A DNA stretch of 64,000 bases. It comes from Fibrobacter sp. UWR4 (lineage in GTDB: Bacteria; Fibrobacterota; Fibrobacteria; Fibrobacterales; Fibrobacteraceae). The notes beneath the pieces are model-generated. The model ran no database searches. It was not told the DNA's origin and saw only the letters and a program-made list of their open reading frames with translations. Positions 1 through 9,188 of this stretch are shown here, in pieces. The translations under genes were made by a program, and so were the position numbers. Each line of letters starts with the position of its first letter. Position 1 is the stretch's first letter. The stretch lies in NCBI RefSeq assembly GCF_003149045.1, contig NZ_QGDU01000007.1, positions 1 to 64,000 of the forward strand, written 5' to 3'.

Positions 1-84
1 GAACAATCGGCCGAGAAAACGACTTGGATTTCTCACCCCATTAGAGTATATTTCTAGGCAAGTTAAACAAATTTACTTGGCGAC

Positions 85-660
85 TTAAATTCGCCCACAA
101 AAAACAAAAGAGATATTCTTCAGAGGCTGGATATAGGTTCGTAACAAAGCCTCCATTTTTACATTCGGGAAAGCTCTTATCTGTTGAAATTCATCTATAG
201 CAACGATAACCTTATTCTTTTGAGTTTCCAAGAAGTCAAAGATGGACTTAAGAGTAGCCACCTTCTGATTTTCATTTTGATAGGCTATACTCACTTGAGG
301 CGCCCCCGTAATGGAATCAAAGCTCAGCAAAGGGCGAACACCACCCATAGCCGAAAAAAACTTTTTTACCAGGGAATTTTCCTGAGCACTCGCCACTACA
401 GCCTCAGAGAACAGTTTTACAAAGTCCTCTAGATTGTTTGCCGAATAAATATCCACATAACAGGTGACAATCTTACGATGCTTTGATTTTATCTCATCAA
501 AGACTCGATAGATTAAACCCGTTTTGCCATACCTGCGGGGAGAAATCAAGGTCACGTTGTCTCCCGACAACAATAGACTAGACACGTGAGCAGTTTCGCT
601 CACTCGGTCACAGAATAATTCACTAGACTTATAAGGCTTTACTACAAACGGATTTTCCAT
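85..660 (-). CDS. AAA ATPase of the ATPase_2 type, C-terminally truncated
   Basis: P-loop ATPase of the archaeal-ATPase/ATPase_2 type, whose role is usually unknown. The Walker A motif is SPRRYGKT near residues 40-47 and Walker B is VIVAIDEFQQI near residues 150-160. The 191-residue product stops right after FVFCG, where full-length relatives (about 370-400 residues) continue with a sensor region and a C-terminal winged-helix/DUF234 part. No continuation is visible in the remaining 84 bases in any frame, so this looks like a rearrangement remnant rather than a simple frameshift. The start is supported by GGAG 6 bases upstream. Tandem 14-base repeats lie directly before the ribosome site. It may be a decaying gene. 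Confidence 0.65.
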   Translation of the reverse strand: MENPFVVKPYKSSELFCDRVSETAHVSSLLLSGDNVTLISPRRYGKTGLIYRVFDEIKSKHRKIVTCYVDIYSANNLEDFVKLFSEAVVASAQENSLVKKFFSAMGGVRPLLSFDSITGAPQVSIAYQNENQKVATLKSIFDFLETQKNKVIVAIDEFQQIRAFPNVKMEALLRTYIQPLKNISFVFCGRI

Positions 661-668
661 AGCGGCTC

Positions 669-702
669 CATTTTACAAAATGCATTTTACAAAATGTAAA
701 AT
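669..702. repeat. Tandem 14-base repeats and palindrome upstream of the truncated ATPase
   Basis: CATTTTACAAAATG occurs twice in a row (669-682, 683-696), and bases 684-702 form a palindrome with 8-base arms ATTTTACA/TGTAAAAT around AAA. The block lies 8-42 bases before the ATPase start codon, where an operator or a slippage-prone promoter could act. No regulator can be named. Confidence 0.6.
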
Positions 703-755
703 ACAAAATGTTTAATATAAAGTCAACTTTTCGGGGACAATCTCCATACAAAAAA

Positions 756-787
756 AAGAAAGAAGTCCCTTTCGGAACTTCTTTCTT
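756..787 (-). terminator. Rho-independent terminator of the GH94 gene
   Basis: A stem of about 13 base pairs with one bulge (arms 756-768 and 774-787) is followed on the minus strand by a run of eight T. It lies about 80 bases after the GH94 stop codon. Confidence 0.8.
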
Positions 788-866
788 CAAATCGATCTGA
801 TTTTGAGAATCTGAATAATTTGAGATAGAACAAAAAATATCCAGATTCAAAGATTTGTTTCTGGAA

Positions 867-3383
867 TTAACCCAGAACAACCTCAACCTTGTGAACGCCA
901 GAAGTGAACACCGGTGCGACGTTGGAATCGATTTCCTTGCCGTCGACAACCATCTTGGCAACGCCCTTGCAGACGTGCTTCGGGTTCTTCACGGAGATTT
1001 CGTAGGTAGCGCCACGGAACTTACGGGTCACCTTGAATTCGCCCCATGCGGAAGGAATGCAAGGATTGATGATCAGGCCCTTGAAGCTAGCGCGAACACC
1101 GATGATGAACTGGGTAGCAGCCTGGTAGGTCCAGGAAGAGGTACCGGAGAGCCATGCGTTACGGCCCATACCGAACTGCTTGTGTTCGTCACCGAGGATG
1201 TTCTGCGGATAGCAGTACGGTTCGGATTCGAATTCGTCCAGCTTGACGTTCTTTGCAGCGGGGTTGATCTGGTTGTAGTACTGGAATGCCTTGTCGCCAC
1301 GGCCAAGGATGGTTTCAGCGATCATCACCCACGGGTTGGTGTGGAGGAAGATACCGCCGTTTTCCTTTGCTCCAGGAGGATAGGTGGAGATGCCACCAAC
1401 GGTCGGATCGAAGCCGCGGTAACCCGGAGTAGAGCTCTTCACACCGTTAGCAGTGTTCAGGAGCTTGTTCAGGCTGTCCATGCCCTGTACTGCGCGATCG
1501 CCGTAAGCGATGCCAGAAATCACAGACCAAGACTGGCTGTTGCAATAGATCTTGCCGTACTTAGCCTTGTTGGTACCGTAAGCGGTGCCGTCCTTGCCGA
1601 ACCAGCGGATCCACCACTTGCCGTCCCAAGAACTGTCGTTGAAGGCCTTCTTGATTTCTTCGTACCACTTCTTGTACATGTCCAGGGACTTCTTGTCGCC
1701 GAGAGCTTCGCAGATGTCCATCATTTCCAGAAGGGCCTTTGCGTACAAGCCGGAGTTGAAGTTGGATTCTGCACCCAGCGGGAGGTTCATGCAGTCGTTC
1801 CAGTCAGCGAAGCCGAGGAGCGGAAGACCATGCTTACCCATGTGAGAATGGGTGAATTCGAGAGAACGCTTGAGGTGTTCGAGGACAGTGCCCTTCGGAC
1901 GGTCTGCGCGCTTCTTGCCAGCAACGTAGAACGGAATTTCTTCGTCGAGGAGAGCGAGCTTGCCAGTTTCCTTGAGGTAGTTGGCAACAGTGAGAACGAT
2001 CCACAGATGGTCGTCACCGTACCAGTCGGCATACATCGGATTGCCCTTTTCGTCCTTGACGCCAGCCTTTTCGCGGGAGTCACCGGCGTTAGCTTCGTTG
2101 CCGTTGTCTTCAGCAAGAGCGAGCGGAGCGTACTGGTGCATTGCGTTACCTTCGGGGCGCTGTACGGAGAGAAGGTTCTTGGCCAGTTCCAGAGCTTCTT
2201 CCGGCATGTGGCTCATAACGCCCATGAGGTCCTGGCTGGAGTCACGGTAACCGATACCGCGGCTGGTGCCGTAGCCCAGCTGGTACAGGGACAGGTAGCG
2301 AGACCAGTTCTTGGTGGTGTGGCACTGACGGGGGTTGTGCACGTTCACCATGGAGTTGAATGCTGCATCCGGGGTTTCCACCTGGATGGTAGAGAGGTAC
2401 TTGACCCAGAACTGAGCCAGTTCTGCGAAAGCCTTGTCGACGTTCTTGAGGTCGCGGTACTTCTTGATAGCCTTGTTAGCAACCTTGAGAGACTGTTCCT
2501 GACCGAGCTGAGTGCAGGTACGGAAAGTCTTGCCGGCAGCAACCTTGCCAGCGTGAATCATGAGAGCAGCGATGTTGTCGCCACGGTCGCATTCAGAGTT
2601 GGAAAGTTCCTTGTTGCCGAGGGACAGCGGAGCAGCCCAGGAGCCCATTTCGTTGGAGCCGAGGAATACGCGGCGGTCGCCATCGAAGGAGGAAACCTTA
2701 CCGTTGGCGGTAACGTAGTTCACGGCGAAGTCACGCTTCATGTAAGCGTACTGTTCGAGAACCAGGCAGCCATCCTTTTCCGGATGAGCCTTGAGGGTCA
2801 TGGTCTGGGGAACCCAGTCAGCGTTGGTGAGCTGCTTTTCAGCTTCGAAGTGGCTGAATTCGTAAACGGGAACAATATCAATTTCCTTAGCGGCCTTAGA
2901 GATATTGGTAACCTGGATGTCCTGGAGGAGGGTGTTGGATCCGGTCGGAACGAAGATAGTGACCTGAGTGCGAACGCCCTGGCATTCAGCAATCCAACGC
3001 ATGTAGGACAGACCCACGTGGCATTCCCACTTGTCCATCTTGGTGAGGGTCGGAACCACGAACGGAGAGAACACGCTGTAGCCGCCCTTAGCATCCTTAA
3101 CGCGGATGTAAACAGTGCTTGCCTTGAAGTCAGAGCAGGGCATCTGAGCGATGTACTTGGTAATACGGTTCAGAGCGGGGTCGCCCTTGCAAACCAGGGT
3201 ACCACCGGTAGTATCAACAATACCACCGAAGTTCAGGGTACCAACGTAGTTGCACCACTTGATCGGGGTTGCCGGGTTGGTGAGAACGTATTCTTTAGCA
3301 GCGTCATCGAAGTAACCGTACTTGGCGGCGGCCTTAGCGGACACCTTCTTTGCAGCGGGCTTCTTTGTCTTTGTTGTAGCCAT
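867..3383 (-). CDS. GH94 phosphorylase, probably cellobiose phosphorylase
   Basis: Cytoplasmic inverting phosphorylase that would split cellobiose (or a related beta-linked sugar) with phosphate into glucose 1-phosphate and glucose, saving ATP during cellulose use. The 838 residues match the family length (about 800-820). Seen: the N-terminal pattern YGYFDD..EYV, SRYLSLYQLGYGTSRGIGYRDS.QD near residues 350-375, the catalytic-acid region GFADWNDCMN near 522-531, and ENGGIFLHTNPW near 673. A Lys/Ala-rich tail of about 20 residues precedes the usual family start. The start has CGGAG 7 bases upstream. The gene stands alone with its own terminator; a divergent-looking cre-like element sits near 3456-3469. 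Chitobiose or cellodextrin specificity cannot be excluded from the sequence, but the cellulolytic context favours cellobiose. Confidence 0.9.
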   Translation of the reverse strand: MATTKTKKPAAKKVSAKAAAKYGYFDDAAKEYVLTNPATPIKWCNYVGTLNFGGIVDTTGGTLVCKGDPALNRITKYIAQMPCSDFKASTVYIRVKDAKGGYSVFSPFVVPTLTKMDKWECHVGLSYMRWIAECQGVRTQVTIFVPTGSNTLLQDIQVTNISKAAKEIDIVPVYEFSHFEAEKQLTNADWVPQTMTLKAHPEKDGCLVLEQYAYMKRDFAVNYVTANGKVSSFDGDRRVFLGSNEMGSWAAPLSLGNKELSNSECDRGDNIAALMIHAGKVAAGKTFRTCTQLGQEQSLKVANKAIKKYRDLKNVDKAFAELAQFWVKYLSTIQVETPDAAFNSMVNVHNPRQCHTTKNWSRYLSLYQLGYGTSRGIGYRDSSQDLMGVMSHMPEEALELAKNLLSVQRPEGNAMHQYAPLALAEDNGNEANAGDSREKAGVKDEKGNPMYADWYGDDHLWIVLTVANYLKETGKLALLDEEIPFYVAGKKRADRPKGTVLEHLKRSLEFTHSHMGKHGLPLLGFADWNDCMNLPLGAESNFNSGLYAKALLEMMDICEALGDKKSLDMYKKWYEEIKKAFNDSSWDGKWWIRWFGKDGTAYGTNKAKYGKIYCNSQSWSVISGIAYGDRAVQGMDSLNKLLNTANGVKSSTPGYRGFDPTVGGISTYPPGAKENGGIFLHTNPWVMIAETILGRGDKAFQYYNQINPAAKNVKLDEFESEPYCYPQNILGDEHKQFGMGRNAWLSGTSSWTYQAATQFIIGVRASFKGLIINPCIPSAWGEFKVTRKFRGATYEISVKNPKHVCKGVAKMVVDGKEIDSNVAPVFTSGVHKVEVVLG

Positions 3384-3522
3384 TGTATCTCCGTTAGAGA
3401 GGGGTTGTGTATAAAAGGGGTTAGGATTTAGGGGCTAGGGGTTAGGGGCGCTGGTTAAGAACGTTTCCATAATCCTTATGCAACTAAATTCCTCTTATGG
3501 TTAAAATCTAGAAATAAAAAGT

Positions 3523-3552
3523 GCAGCGGGAGAAACAAATCTCCCCCGTTGC
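3523..3552 (-). terminator. Rho-independent terminator of the PadR gene
   Basis: Arms 3523-3533 and 3540-3552 form a GC-rich stem of about 11 pairs around AACAAA, followed on the minus strand by CTTTTTATTT. It lies 13 bases past the PadR stop codon. Confidence 0.8.
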
Positions 3553-3565
3553 GTATACATTTGTT

Positions 3566-4192
3566 TTACTTTTCAGCGGAACCCTCACCTTCGGGCTTCT
3601 GGTTAAAGTTTTCGAAGGGGCGGTTACCGAAGTTGATGTAGAAGTAGCCATCCAGCTTCTTGTTGCGGACAGGGTCACGCAAAATGCCGATAGCGGCGCG
3701 GACATACTTCAATTCCACCAGAATATGATCGCGGGACATGCAGTTCAGGAACGGACCTTCCGGATAGAGAGTGGGCTTCGGTTCTTCTGCAATCATCTTT
3801 TCAAGATTTTCAATTTCGGCCACCAGTCGGCGTTCATGAGCTTCCAGAGTACGGATCAGTTCCTTGTTGTCAGCGCCAAACAGGAACGCAAAACCCAAGG
3901 TACGAGGATCGTCGTTAAAGCCGGTCAGGTGTCTCAGGACTTCCTTCTTCAGCACGTCACGACCCTTGTCAGTAATATTGAACACCACGCGTTCCGGACG
4001 GTTGCCGTCGCGTTCGGTACGGCCCACAATGCAGCCGTTCTTTTCAAGGGTAGTCAATCGATTGTAGACGGTAGAAGTGCTCAAGTTGGCCCAGCGGTCC
4101 AATTCACGTTCGCGGACTTCGGTAATAATGTCGTAACCACTGCGTTCGTGTTCAAGAATAAGACCCAACAGTACCAAGTCATATCGATTCAT
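3566..4192 (-). CDS. PadR-family transcriptional regulator
   Basis: DNA-binding repressor-type regulator. Residues 1-75 form the PadR winged helix (LGLILEHERSGYDI, then STVYNRLTTLEKNGCI as recognition helix and wing). Residues 90-175 form the C-terminal helical dimerisation domain of the Vir_act_alpha_C type. A polar tail rich in Glu, Gly and Lys ends the 208-residue protein. Such regulators often respond to small aromatic compounds and control adjacent exporter genes. Here the next gene upstream on the same strand is a Bcr/CflA drug exporter, and a perfect palindrome lies 69 bases upstream of the start, a likely autoregulatory site. The ligand cannot be told from the sequence. Confidence 0.9.
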   Translation of the reverse strand: MNRYDLVLLGLILEHERSGYDIITEVRERELDRWANLSTSTVYNRLTTLEKNGCIVGRTERDGNRPERVVFNITDKGRDVLKKEVLRHLTGFNDDPRTLGFAFLFGADNKELIRTLEAHERRLVAEIENLEKMIAEEPKPTLYPEGPFLNCMSRDHILVELKYVRAAIGILRDPVRNKKLDGYFYINFGNRPFENFNQKPEGEGSAEK

Positions 4193-4260
4193 TTGCCCAT
4201 TCCTCTTCTATTTTTGCCAAATTCGGGAATTCATCGTTCTGTGATAATAAAATTTAGCAT

Positions 4261-4277
4261 TATTCCAACTTGGAATA
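4261..4277. promoter_or_regulatory. 17-base perfect palindrome, candidate PadR operator
   Basis: TATTCCAA-C-TTGGAATA is a perfect inverted repeat with 8-base arms between the PadR start and the upstream exporter gene. Its place in an AT-rich promoter region directly upstream of a PadR gene suggests autoregulation. Binding is inferred only. Confidence 0.55.
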
Positions 4278-4354
4278 TACCTAAAATTTTACAAAGTGGA
4301 ACATTTTCTTAAAAAAAATTGAAAAAAGTAATAACGGAAATAAATCTTCTGAAC

Positions 4355-4383
4355 AAAAAAGCCTCGCTCTGAGTAGAACGAGG
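4355..4383 (-). terminator. Terminator of the Bcr/CflA exporter gene
   Basis: Arms CCTCGCTCT and AGAACGAGG (4362-4383, one G-T pair) are followed on the minus strand by six T. It separates the exporter from the PadR gene, so the two are probably transcribed separately. Confidence 0.8.
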
Positions 4384-4410
4384 TTTTGAACTTCTTCTGG
4401 AGAATCTGAG

Positions 4411-5586
4411 TTATCGCTTCTTGGGCATCTTGGACTTGGCGATGATCATGAAAAGCATGGTCAAAAAACCGCCGGTTACCAGCATGGCGGAGGCGCTGAC
4501 TGCAATATTCCCCATGCCCACAATGGGACTTGCAATACCACCCATGAGGAAGCCTGCGGCACCCATGGCGGCAGAAGCGGTTCCTGCATTCTTGCGTTCC
4601 GCATTTAGGGCCAATGCGCTGGCCGGCGGCTGCATCAGACCGAACATGAATGTGGTTGCCATAAAGGACACCTGGAGCAAGGGCAGCGGTGCGTGGGTCT
4701 GCAAACAGGCGGCCACGGCAAGGGATGCCACAAAAATACCAAAGCCTGCGATTTTAATGGCCGTACGGTCACTACGGATCTTGCCGGAAGTGGCGCATCC
4801 AATAGCAGTACACAGGGCGATCAAAGCAAAGCAAAGACTAAAACCGATGGGGCTCAGTCCATAAAGCTTCTGGAAAATGAAGGGCGATGCGGCGATATAG
4901 CCGAACAGCACAATCATGGAAGCGGAACAAACCAGGAAGTAGCGGACGAATTCCCCATTACGGAAAACTTCACCGTACAGCGTAAAGCTTGCCAAAATGG
5001 ACTTCTGGCTACGGCGATGAACCGGCAGGGATTCCTGGAACTTGCCCGCCATAAACAGCAGCACAAAACCATAGAGAAGCAGAACTGCGAAAGTTCCCTT
5101 CCAGCTCATGAAGTTCAGCAGGAAGCCGCCCAACACAGGAGCCACAATGGGGGCAACCCCATTCACGGCGCTTACCATAGCCAGGAACTTGGTAAGCACA
5201 GGGCCGCGGTAAGAATCTGCGGAAACGGAGCGTGCAATCACGATACCGCCAGATGCTGCAAGACCTTGAATCAGACGGAAGATGTTAAAGAGAGTGATAT
5301 CCGGGGCATAAATACAAGCGCAGGTACCCGCCACAAATAGGATGAGGCAAATCACCAGCAGGCGCTTACGACCATACTTGTCACTTAGCGGGCCAATAAA
5401 CAACTGGCCAATAGAAAGTCCCAGCATGCTCATAGTCAAACTCAGCTGGGAGGCCGATGGCGTAGCCTTGAAGTAATCAGCAAGATTTGGCAAAGCCGGC
5501 AGGTAGAGGTCAGTAACGAAGGGCCCGAAGGCAGAAAGCATTCCCAGGAGGAACATCAAGAACGTGAATTTGGACTTGGAACTCAC
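4411..5586 (-). CDS. Bcr/CflA-type multidrug efflux transporter (MFS)
   Basis: Inner-membrane proton-drug antiporter of the major facilitator superfamily with about 12 membrane helices in 391 residues. Typical family marks: FGPFVTDLYLPALP in helix 1, GPLSDKYGRKRLL between helices 2 and 3, and RLIQGLAASGGIVIARSV in helix 4. It probably exports toxic small molecules; the substrate is unknown. The start is a GTG with AAGGA about 8 bases upstream. It lies upstream of the PadR regulator on the same strand with a terminator between them. The palindrome at 4261-4277 follows this terminator, so control of the exporter by PadR would need another site. Confidence 0.9.
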   Translation of the reverse strand: MSSKSKFTFLMFLLGMLSAFGPFVTDLYLPALPNLADYFKATPSASQLSLTMSMLGLSIGQLFIGPLSDKYGRKRLLVICLILFVAGTCACIYAPDITLFNIFRLIQGLAASGGIVIARSVSADSYRGPVLTKFLAMVSAVNGVAPIVAPVLGGFLLNFMSWKGTFAVLLLYGFVLLFMAGKFQESLPVHRRSQKSILASFTLYGEVFRNGEFVRYFLVCSASMIVLFGYIAASPFIFQKLYGLSPIGFSLCFALIALCTAIGCATSGKIRSDRTAIKIAGFGIFVASLAVAACLQTHAPLPLLQVSFMATTFMFGLMQPPASALALNAERKNAGTASAAMGAAGFLMGGIASPIVGMGNIAVSASAMLVTGGFLTMLFMIIAKSKMPKKR

Positions 5587-5711
5587 GAAACAATCCTTAT
5601 AAAATCAACTGGAGTCTTACACCAAACATCGGTTTCTCGTTGATTTCGCGGGCCAACGATAGAAATTTTCAGAAGTTCGTTCAAGGGGATTGCGCAGCGC
5701 TCATCACAAAC

Positions 5712-6386
5712 TCAGTTATAATGCCCTTCTACAACACGAGAATTCACCCCTAATTTCTCAGTTTTTCGACCGTTATCTAGAGGCGTAAAATCTACAACTC
5801 GCTGAACAACTCTATCTAAAACATTTTCCCAGTTCTCCCTATCCATCGCAAAGGCAAACGTATCGTCAACTCTAGCATTGCCATAAGCCAACAAACGATC
5901 ATCCTCTATCGAGAAAATGCTATAGAACAGAGTTGCGTTCAATCTTGGCTTACCCGCGCAGTTTTGCCTGGCGTTGGGCTCAACATCCCTCCAAAAACGT
6001 AGGGAATCAATAGTGACAACAAGTCCAGAAAGACTATCTAACTTGTCCCGCTTAAAATATGGGATTTTCATATCCTTGCCGTCCCAATTTACAAGTTTCG
6101 GCTCCACATCCTCATCAGAAATAGACCTAACATAAGGAGTCGCAGCAAAATACTGATTAAAAGCCCTTTCCAGATAAGACACGTACCATAGCCTAAAGCT
6201 TTTAAACGAGCCAAAATCATCCAGAACATCGCTCTCGTTATCCACAAAAGGTTCCGTCGCAAGAATCGTAATAGAGCTGGGAGGAGCAAACCAAGCGGGA
6301 TCAGCAAACTTCCTGGAAGATCCGCCACACCCCGTAAAAAAAACAAGCGCAAAAGAAACCAATAAAAGGAAAGCACATTTTTTCAT
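5712..6386 (-). CDS. Putative lipoprotein, 224 residues, unknown function
   Basis: Secreted lipoprotein with a signal peptide ending in the lipobox FFTGC, so lipidated at Cys about 20. After the Cys comes a Gly/Ser-rich linker and a mixed alpha/beta body without a domain I recognise. The motif SITILATEPFVDNE is typical of periplasmic lipoproteins that combine beta strands with polar loops. The ATG at 6386 is preferred over the GTG just before it, with AGAGG about 13 bases upstream. It follows a second lipoprotein gene by 15 bases and is probably co-transcribed with it. Confidence 0.7.
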   Translation of the reverse strand: MKKCAFLLLVSFALVFFTGCGGSSRKFADPAWFAPPSSITILATEPFVDNESDVLDDFGSFKSFRLWYVSYLERAFNQYFAATPYVRSISDEDVEPKLVNWDGKDMKIPYFKRDKLDSLSGLVVTIDSLRFWRDVEPNARQNCAGKPRLNATLFYSIFSIEDDRLLAYGNARVDDTFAFAMDRENWENVLDRVVQRVVDFTPLDNGRKTEKLGVNSRVVEGHYN

Positions 6387-6401
6387 CACCCAACAAACCT
6401 C

Positions 6402-6866
6402 TTATGGATTTCTGCTTTCCAGATCAACCCGAAAGACAAGATGTGAATCAACAACATCCTTTACAACAGGGATTTCCATTGACTTCTTGAATAAAATTTT
6501 TGATTCGCTAACATCGCTATAAAGGATTGCCGTATATTTTTTGTCACTCCTGTTATAAACGATAGAAAGCCCCTGATACGGGACGCCGTCTCTATACCAC
6601 AGAATCATGTCATCGTCGTATTCAGATTCTTCAAGAGCGTACGACGGGCGGGTGATTTCTATCCGGCGCACAGACTGTTTCAGAGAATCCCCAGAAACTT
6701 CCGGTGTAGCCACATCAAATCTGCTACCGGAAAATACAATTTCGTCATTTCGGGATTCGTCCTGAACAGTTTCGTTCACAACAATTCGGAAAAAATTTCC
6801 GTATTGACTGCTGCAGCCCGACAACAGGGCAATACAAGAAAATAAAGCTATAACACCTAACCGCAT
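6402..6866 (-). CDS. Putative lipoprotein, 154 residues, unknown function
   Basis: Signal peptide with lipobox LLSGC, then a polar beta-rich region (EIVFSGSRFDV, LWYRDGVPYQGLSIVY) that may form a small sandwich fold. No family recognised. The ATG at 6866 gives the best signal peptide; a GTG two codons earlier is the alternative. There is no ribosome site, but TATATT lies 6 bases before the ATG, suggesting a very short or absent 5' leader. It begins just after the pckG terminator and leads a two-lipoprotein operon. Confidence 0.7.
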   Translation of the reverse strand: MRLGVIALFSCIALLSGCSSQYGNFFRIVVNETVQDESRNDEIVFSGSRFDVATPEVSGDSLKQSVRRIEITRPSYALEESEYDDDMILWYRDGVPYQGLSIVYNRSDKKYTAILYSDVSESKILFKKSMEIPVVKDVVDSHLVFRVDLESRNP

Positions 6867-6882
6867 GTACACAATATAAATA

Positions 6883-6920
6883 AAAAACGGCTCGCAACTG
6901 TTAAGCTGCGAACCGTTTTT
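6883..6920 (-). terminator. Bidirectional-type terminator after pckG
   Basis: Arms of 14 bases (AAAAACGGCTCGCA and TGCGAACCGTTTTT, one G-T pair) with A and T tracts on the two sides. It ends pckG transcription and lies just before the next lipoprotein gene. Confidence 0.8.
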
Positions 6921-7007
6921 AAGCTTATGCCTGGCACTGCTACGCAGTGCTAGCTTATCGGCTCGGAAATGAAAACAAACTAGTTTGTTTTCGCTTCACT
7001 CGCCTTA

Positions 7008-8870
7008 TTAAGCCTTATTGAGGCGATCCTGAATCATGTCGATGATGTCAGAGAGTTCCTTCGGGAGGTGAGCGCCGAACTTCGGATAGTGATTTTCCTT
7101 AACGTCAGCGAGTTCCTTCTTCCAGCCTTCAACATCAACGGAGGTGATTGCGGGGAGAGTCTTCTTGTAGCATTCAGCGAGGCCTTCAGTGTTGAGGGCG
7201 CCGTCTGCCGGCATCAGACCAATCGGGGTTTCCTTAGCATTGTCCTTGCCGTCGCAACGGTCGAAGATCCAAGCGAGGACGCGGCTGTTGTCGCCGTAAC
7301 CCGGCCACATGAAGCCACCCGGAAGTTCTGCATTGTCAGCGTCCTTACGGAACCAGTTGACGTAGAAGATCTTGGGGAGCTTGTCTTCGGTAGACTTCTT
7401 ACCGATTTCGATCCAGTGCTTGAAGTAGTCACCCATGTTGTAGCCGCAGAACGGGAGGATTGCGAACGGGTCGCGACGGATCTTACCGACTTCAGCAGCG
7501 TTAATGGTGGAAGCAGCGGTGATTTCGGAACCAACGATGGAGCCGAGGAACACGCCGTGGTTCCAGCTCAGGGACTGGTGAACCAGAGGAATGGTGGACG
7601 GACGACGGCCACCGAAGAGGATTGCGGAGATAGGAACGCCTGCAGGATCTTCCCATTCAGCAGCAATGCAGGGGCACTGATATGCCGGAGCAGTGAAGCG
7701 AGCATTGGGGTGAGCCATTTCTTCGCCCTTAGGAGCCTTGTCCTTGGGGAGAGCGTCACGGGTATTGCCCTTCCAGTCAACCAGCTTGCCAGTTGCAGGA
7801 TAGCCAATGCCTTCCCACCATACGTCGCCATCTTCAGTGAGAGCGCAGTTGGTGTAGATGGTGTTCTTTTCAGCAGAGATAAGAGCGTTCTTGTTGGATT
7901 CTGCGGAGGTGCCCGGAGCAACGCCGAAGAAGCCAGCTTCAGGGTTGATGGCGTAGAGACGGCCATCAGCACCAAACTTCATCCATGCAATGTCGTCACC
8001 GATGGTTTCGACCTTCCAGCCCGGGATAGTCGGGATGAGCATAGCGAGGTTGGTCTTACCGCAAGCAGACGGGAATGCGCCAGTTACATACTTGACCTTG
8101 CCTTCCGGGTTGGTGAGCTTGAGGATGAGCATGTGTTCAGCCAGCCAGCCTTCGTCGCGAGCGAGAACGGTAGCGATACGGAGAGCGAAGCACTTCTTGC
8201 CGAGCAGGGCGTTTCCACCGTAGCCGGAACCGTAGGACCACACGAGGTGTTCTTCCGGGAACTGGGAGATGTACTTGAATTCAACGTCAGCGCAGGGCCA
8301 GATGCCGCCGTCGGTTTCGCCGTTGTTGAGCGGCTTACCAACAGAGTGGAGGCAAGGAACGAAGTCAGCGTTCGGGTCAGCGTTGAAGATGTCGAGAACC
8401 TTCTTGCCGGCGCGAGTCATGATGTCCATGTTGAGAACGACGTATTCGGAGTCAGTGATTTCGATACCGTTCTTGGAGATTGCGGAACCGAGGGGGCCCA
8501 TGCAGAACGGAATCACGTACATGGTACGGCCGTGCATACAACCCTTGTAGAGACCGGACATGGTCTTCTTCAGTTCAACCGGGTCGATCCAGTGGTTGGT
8601 CGGACCTGCGTCTTCTTCCTTAACGGAAGAGATGAAGGTACGGGATTCAACACGAGCCACGTCAGACGGGAGAGAACGGAACAGGTAGCAGTTTTCCTTC
8701 TTAGCGAGCTTAGTAGCGAGACCTGCGTCAACGCACTTCTGCATAAGAGTGTTGTATTCTTCAACGGAACCGTCAGCAACAACAACGTTGTCCGGTTCGC
8801 ACATTGCGATGACTTCTTCAACCCAAGCCTTGATCTTCGGGTGCTTGATGTCGTTCAGAGTAAGAGACAT
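7008..8870 (-). CDS. pckG: Phosphoenolpyruvate carboxykinase (GTP)
   Basis: Interconverts oxaloacetate plus GTP with phosphoenolpyruvate plus CO2 and GDP in the cytoplasm. In succinate-forming anaerobes it runs toward oxaloacetate and feeds the reductive branch of the citrate cycle. The 620 residues match the GTP-dependent family. Seen: [20 protein letters not shown], the P-loop with reactive cysteine FPSACGKTN near 284-292, the second nucleotide motif TIGDDIAWM near 310-318, and [15 protein letters not shown] near 333-347. The start has AGGAG about 7 bases upstream. It is a single-gene unit, divergent from glgC over a 318-base shared region, so the two may respond to related carbon signals. 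Confidence 0.97.
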   Translation of the reverse strand: MSLTLNDIKHPKIKAWVEEVIAMCEPDNVVVADGSVEEYNTLMQKCVDAGLATKLAKKENCYLFRSLPSDVARVESRTFISSVKEEDAGPTNHWIDPVELKKTMSGLYKGCMHGRTMYVIPFCMGPLGSAISKNGIEITDSEYVVLNMDIMTRAGKKVLDIFNADPNADFVPCLHSVGKPLNNGETDGGIWPCADVEFKYISQFPEEHLVWSYGSGYGGNALLGKKCFALRIATVLARDEGWLAEHMLILKLTNPEGKVKYVTGAFPSACGKTNLAMLIPTIPGWKVETIGDDIAWMKFGADGRLYAINPEAGFFGVAPGTSAESNKNALISAEKNTIYTNCALTEDGDVWWEGIGYPATGKLVDWKGNTRDALPKDKAPKGEEMAHPNARFTAPAYQCPCIAAEWEDPAGVPISAILFGGRRPSTIPLVHQSLSWNHGVFLGSIVGSEITAASTINAAEVGKIRRDPFAILPFCGYNMGDYFKHWIEIGKKSTEDKLPKIFYVNWFRKDADNAELPGGFMWPGYGDNSRVLAWIFDRCDGKDNAKETPIGLMPADGALNTEGLAECYKKTLPAITSVDVEGWKKELADVKENHYPKFGAHLPKELSDIIDMIQDRLNKA

Positions 8871-9078
8871 TATGAGCTCCTATTTGGTTAATGTTAAGGC
8901 GACCTGAACACGTGGTCCGTGCGCAATTCGCCCTTTCGAGAATTTTCGAACGCTGAAAATGTATAAAAATTTGAAGCGAATAGACACTATCGAGTTTGAA
9001 AAATCGTTCAAAATCACACTGAACGAACAAAGTACGGCAAATCAAACCACCCATGGCAGACGACCTCGCCTAGTCCCG

Positions 9079-9109
9079 TTGACAGTCTCTAAATATTTTT
9101 CAGTAAAAT
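9079..9109 (+). promoter_or_regulatory. Candidate glgC promoter in the pckG-glgC divergent region
   Basis: TTGACA at 9079-9084 and TAAAAT at 9104-9109, with a wide spacing of 19 bases, lie about 80 bases before glgC. The remaining bases of 8871-9188 are AT-rich and also hold an imperfect palindrome TTCGA-N6-TCGAA near 8936. The promoter call is weak because the spacing is long. Confidence 0.35.
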
Positions 9110-9188
9110 TTGCGTTTTTCCACCATTTTTTCTTAAAAATTTGATATTTTATGCATTGTAATTTTTTTCTTTACTTTTTTGAGGAAAT

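Noticed and set aside
855-3431. Very long open frame on the plus strand opposite the GH94 gene
   Set aside because: Antisense frame produced by the biased codon use of a highly expressed gene; no domain, and the minus-strand protein is clearly GH94. The same holds for 7068-8891 (opposite pckG), 29673-30638 (opposite gdhA), 33789-35552 and 54610-56592.
3456-3469. cre-like (CcpA-type) operator upstream of the GH94 gene
   Set aside because: TGGAAACGTTCTTA has two mismatches to the consensus, and no CcpA-type regulator is expected in this group. Weak, kept only as a note.
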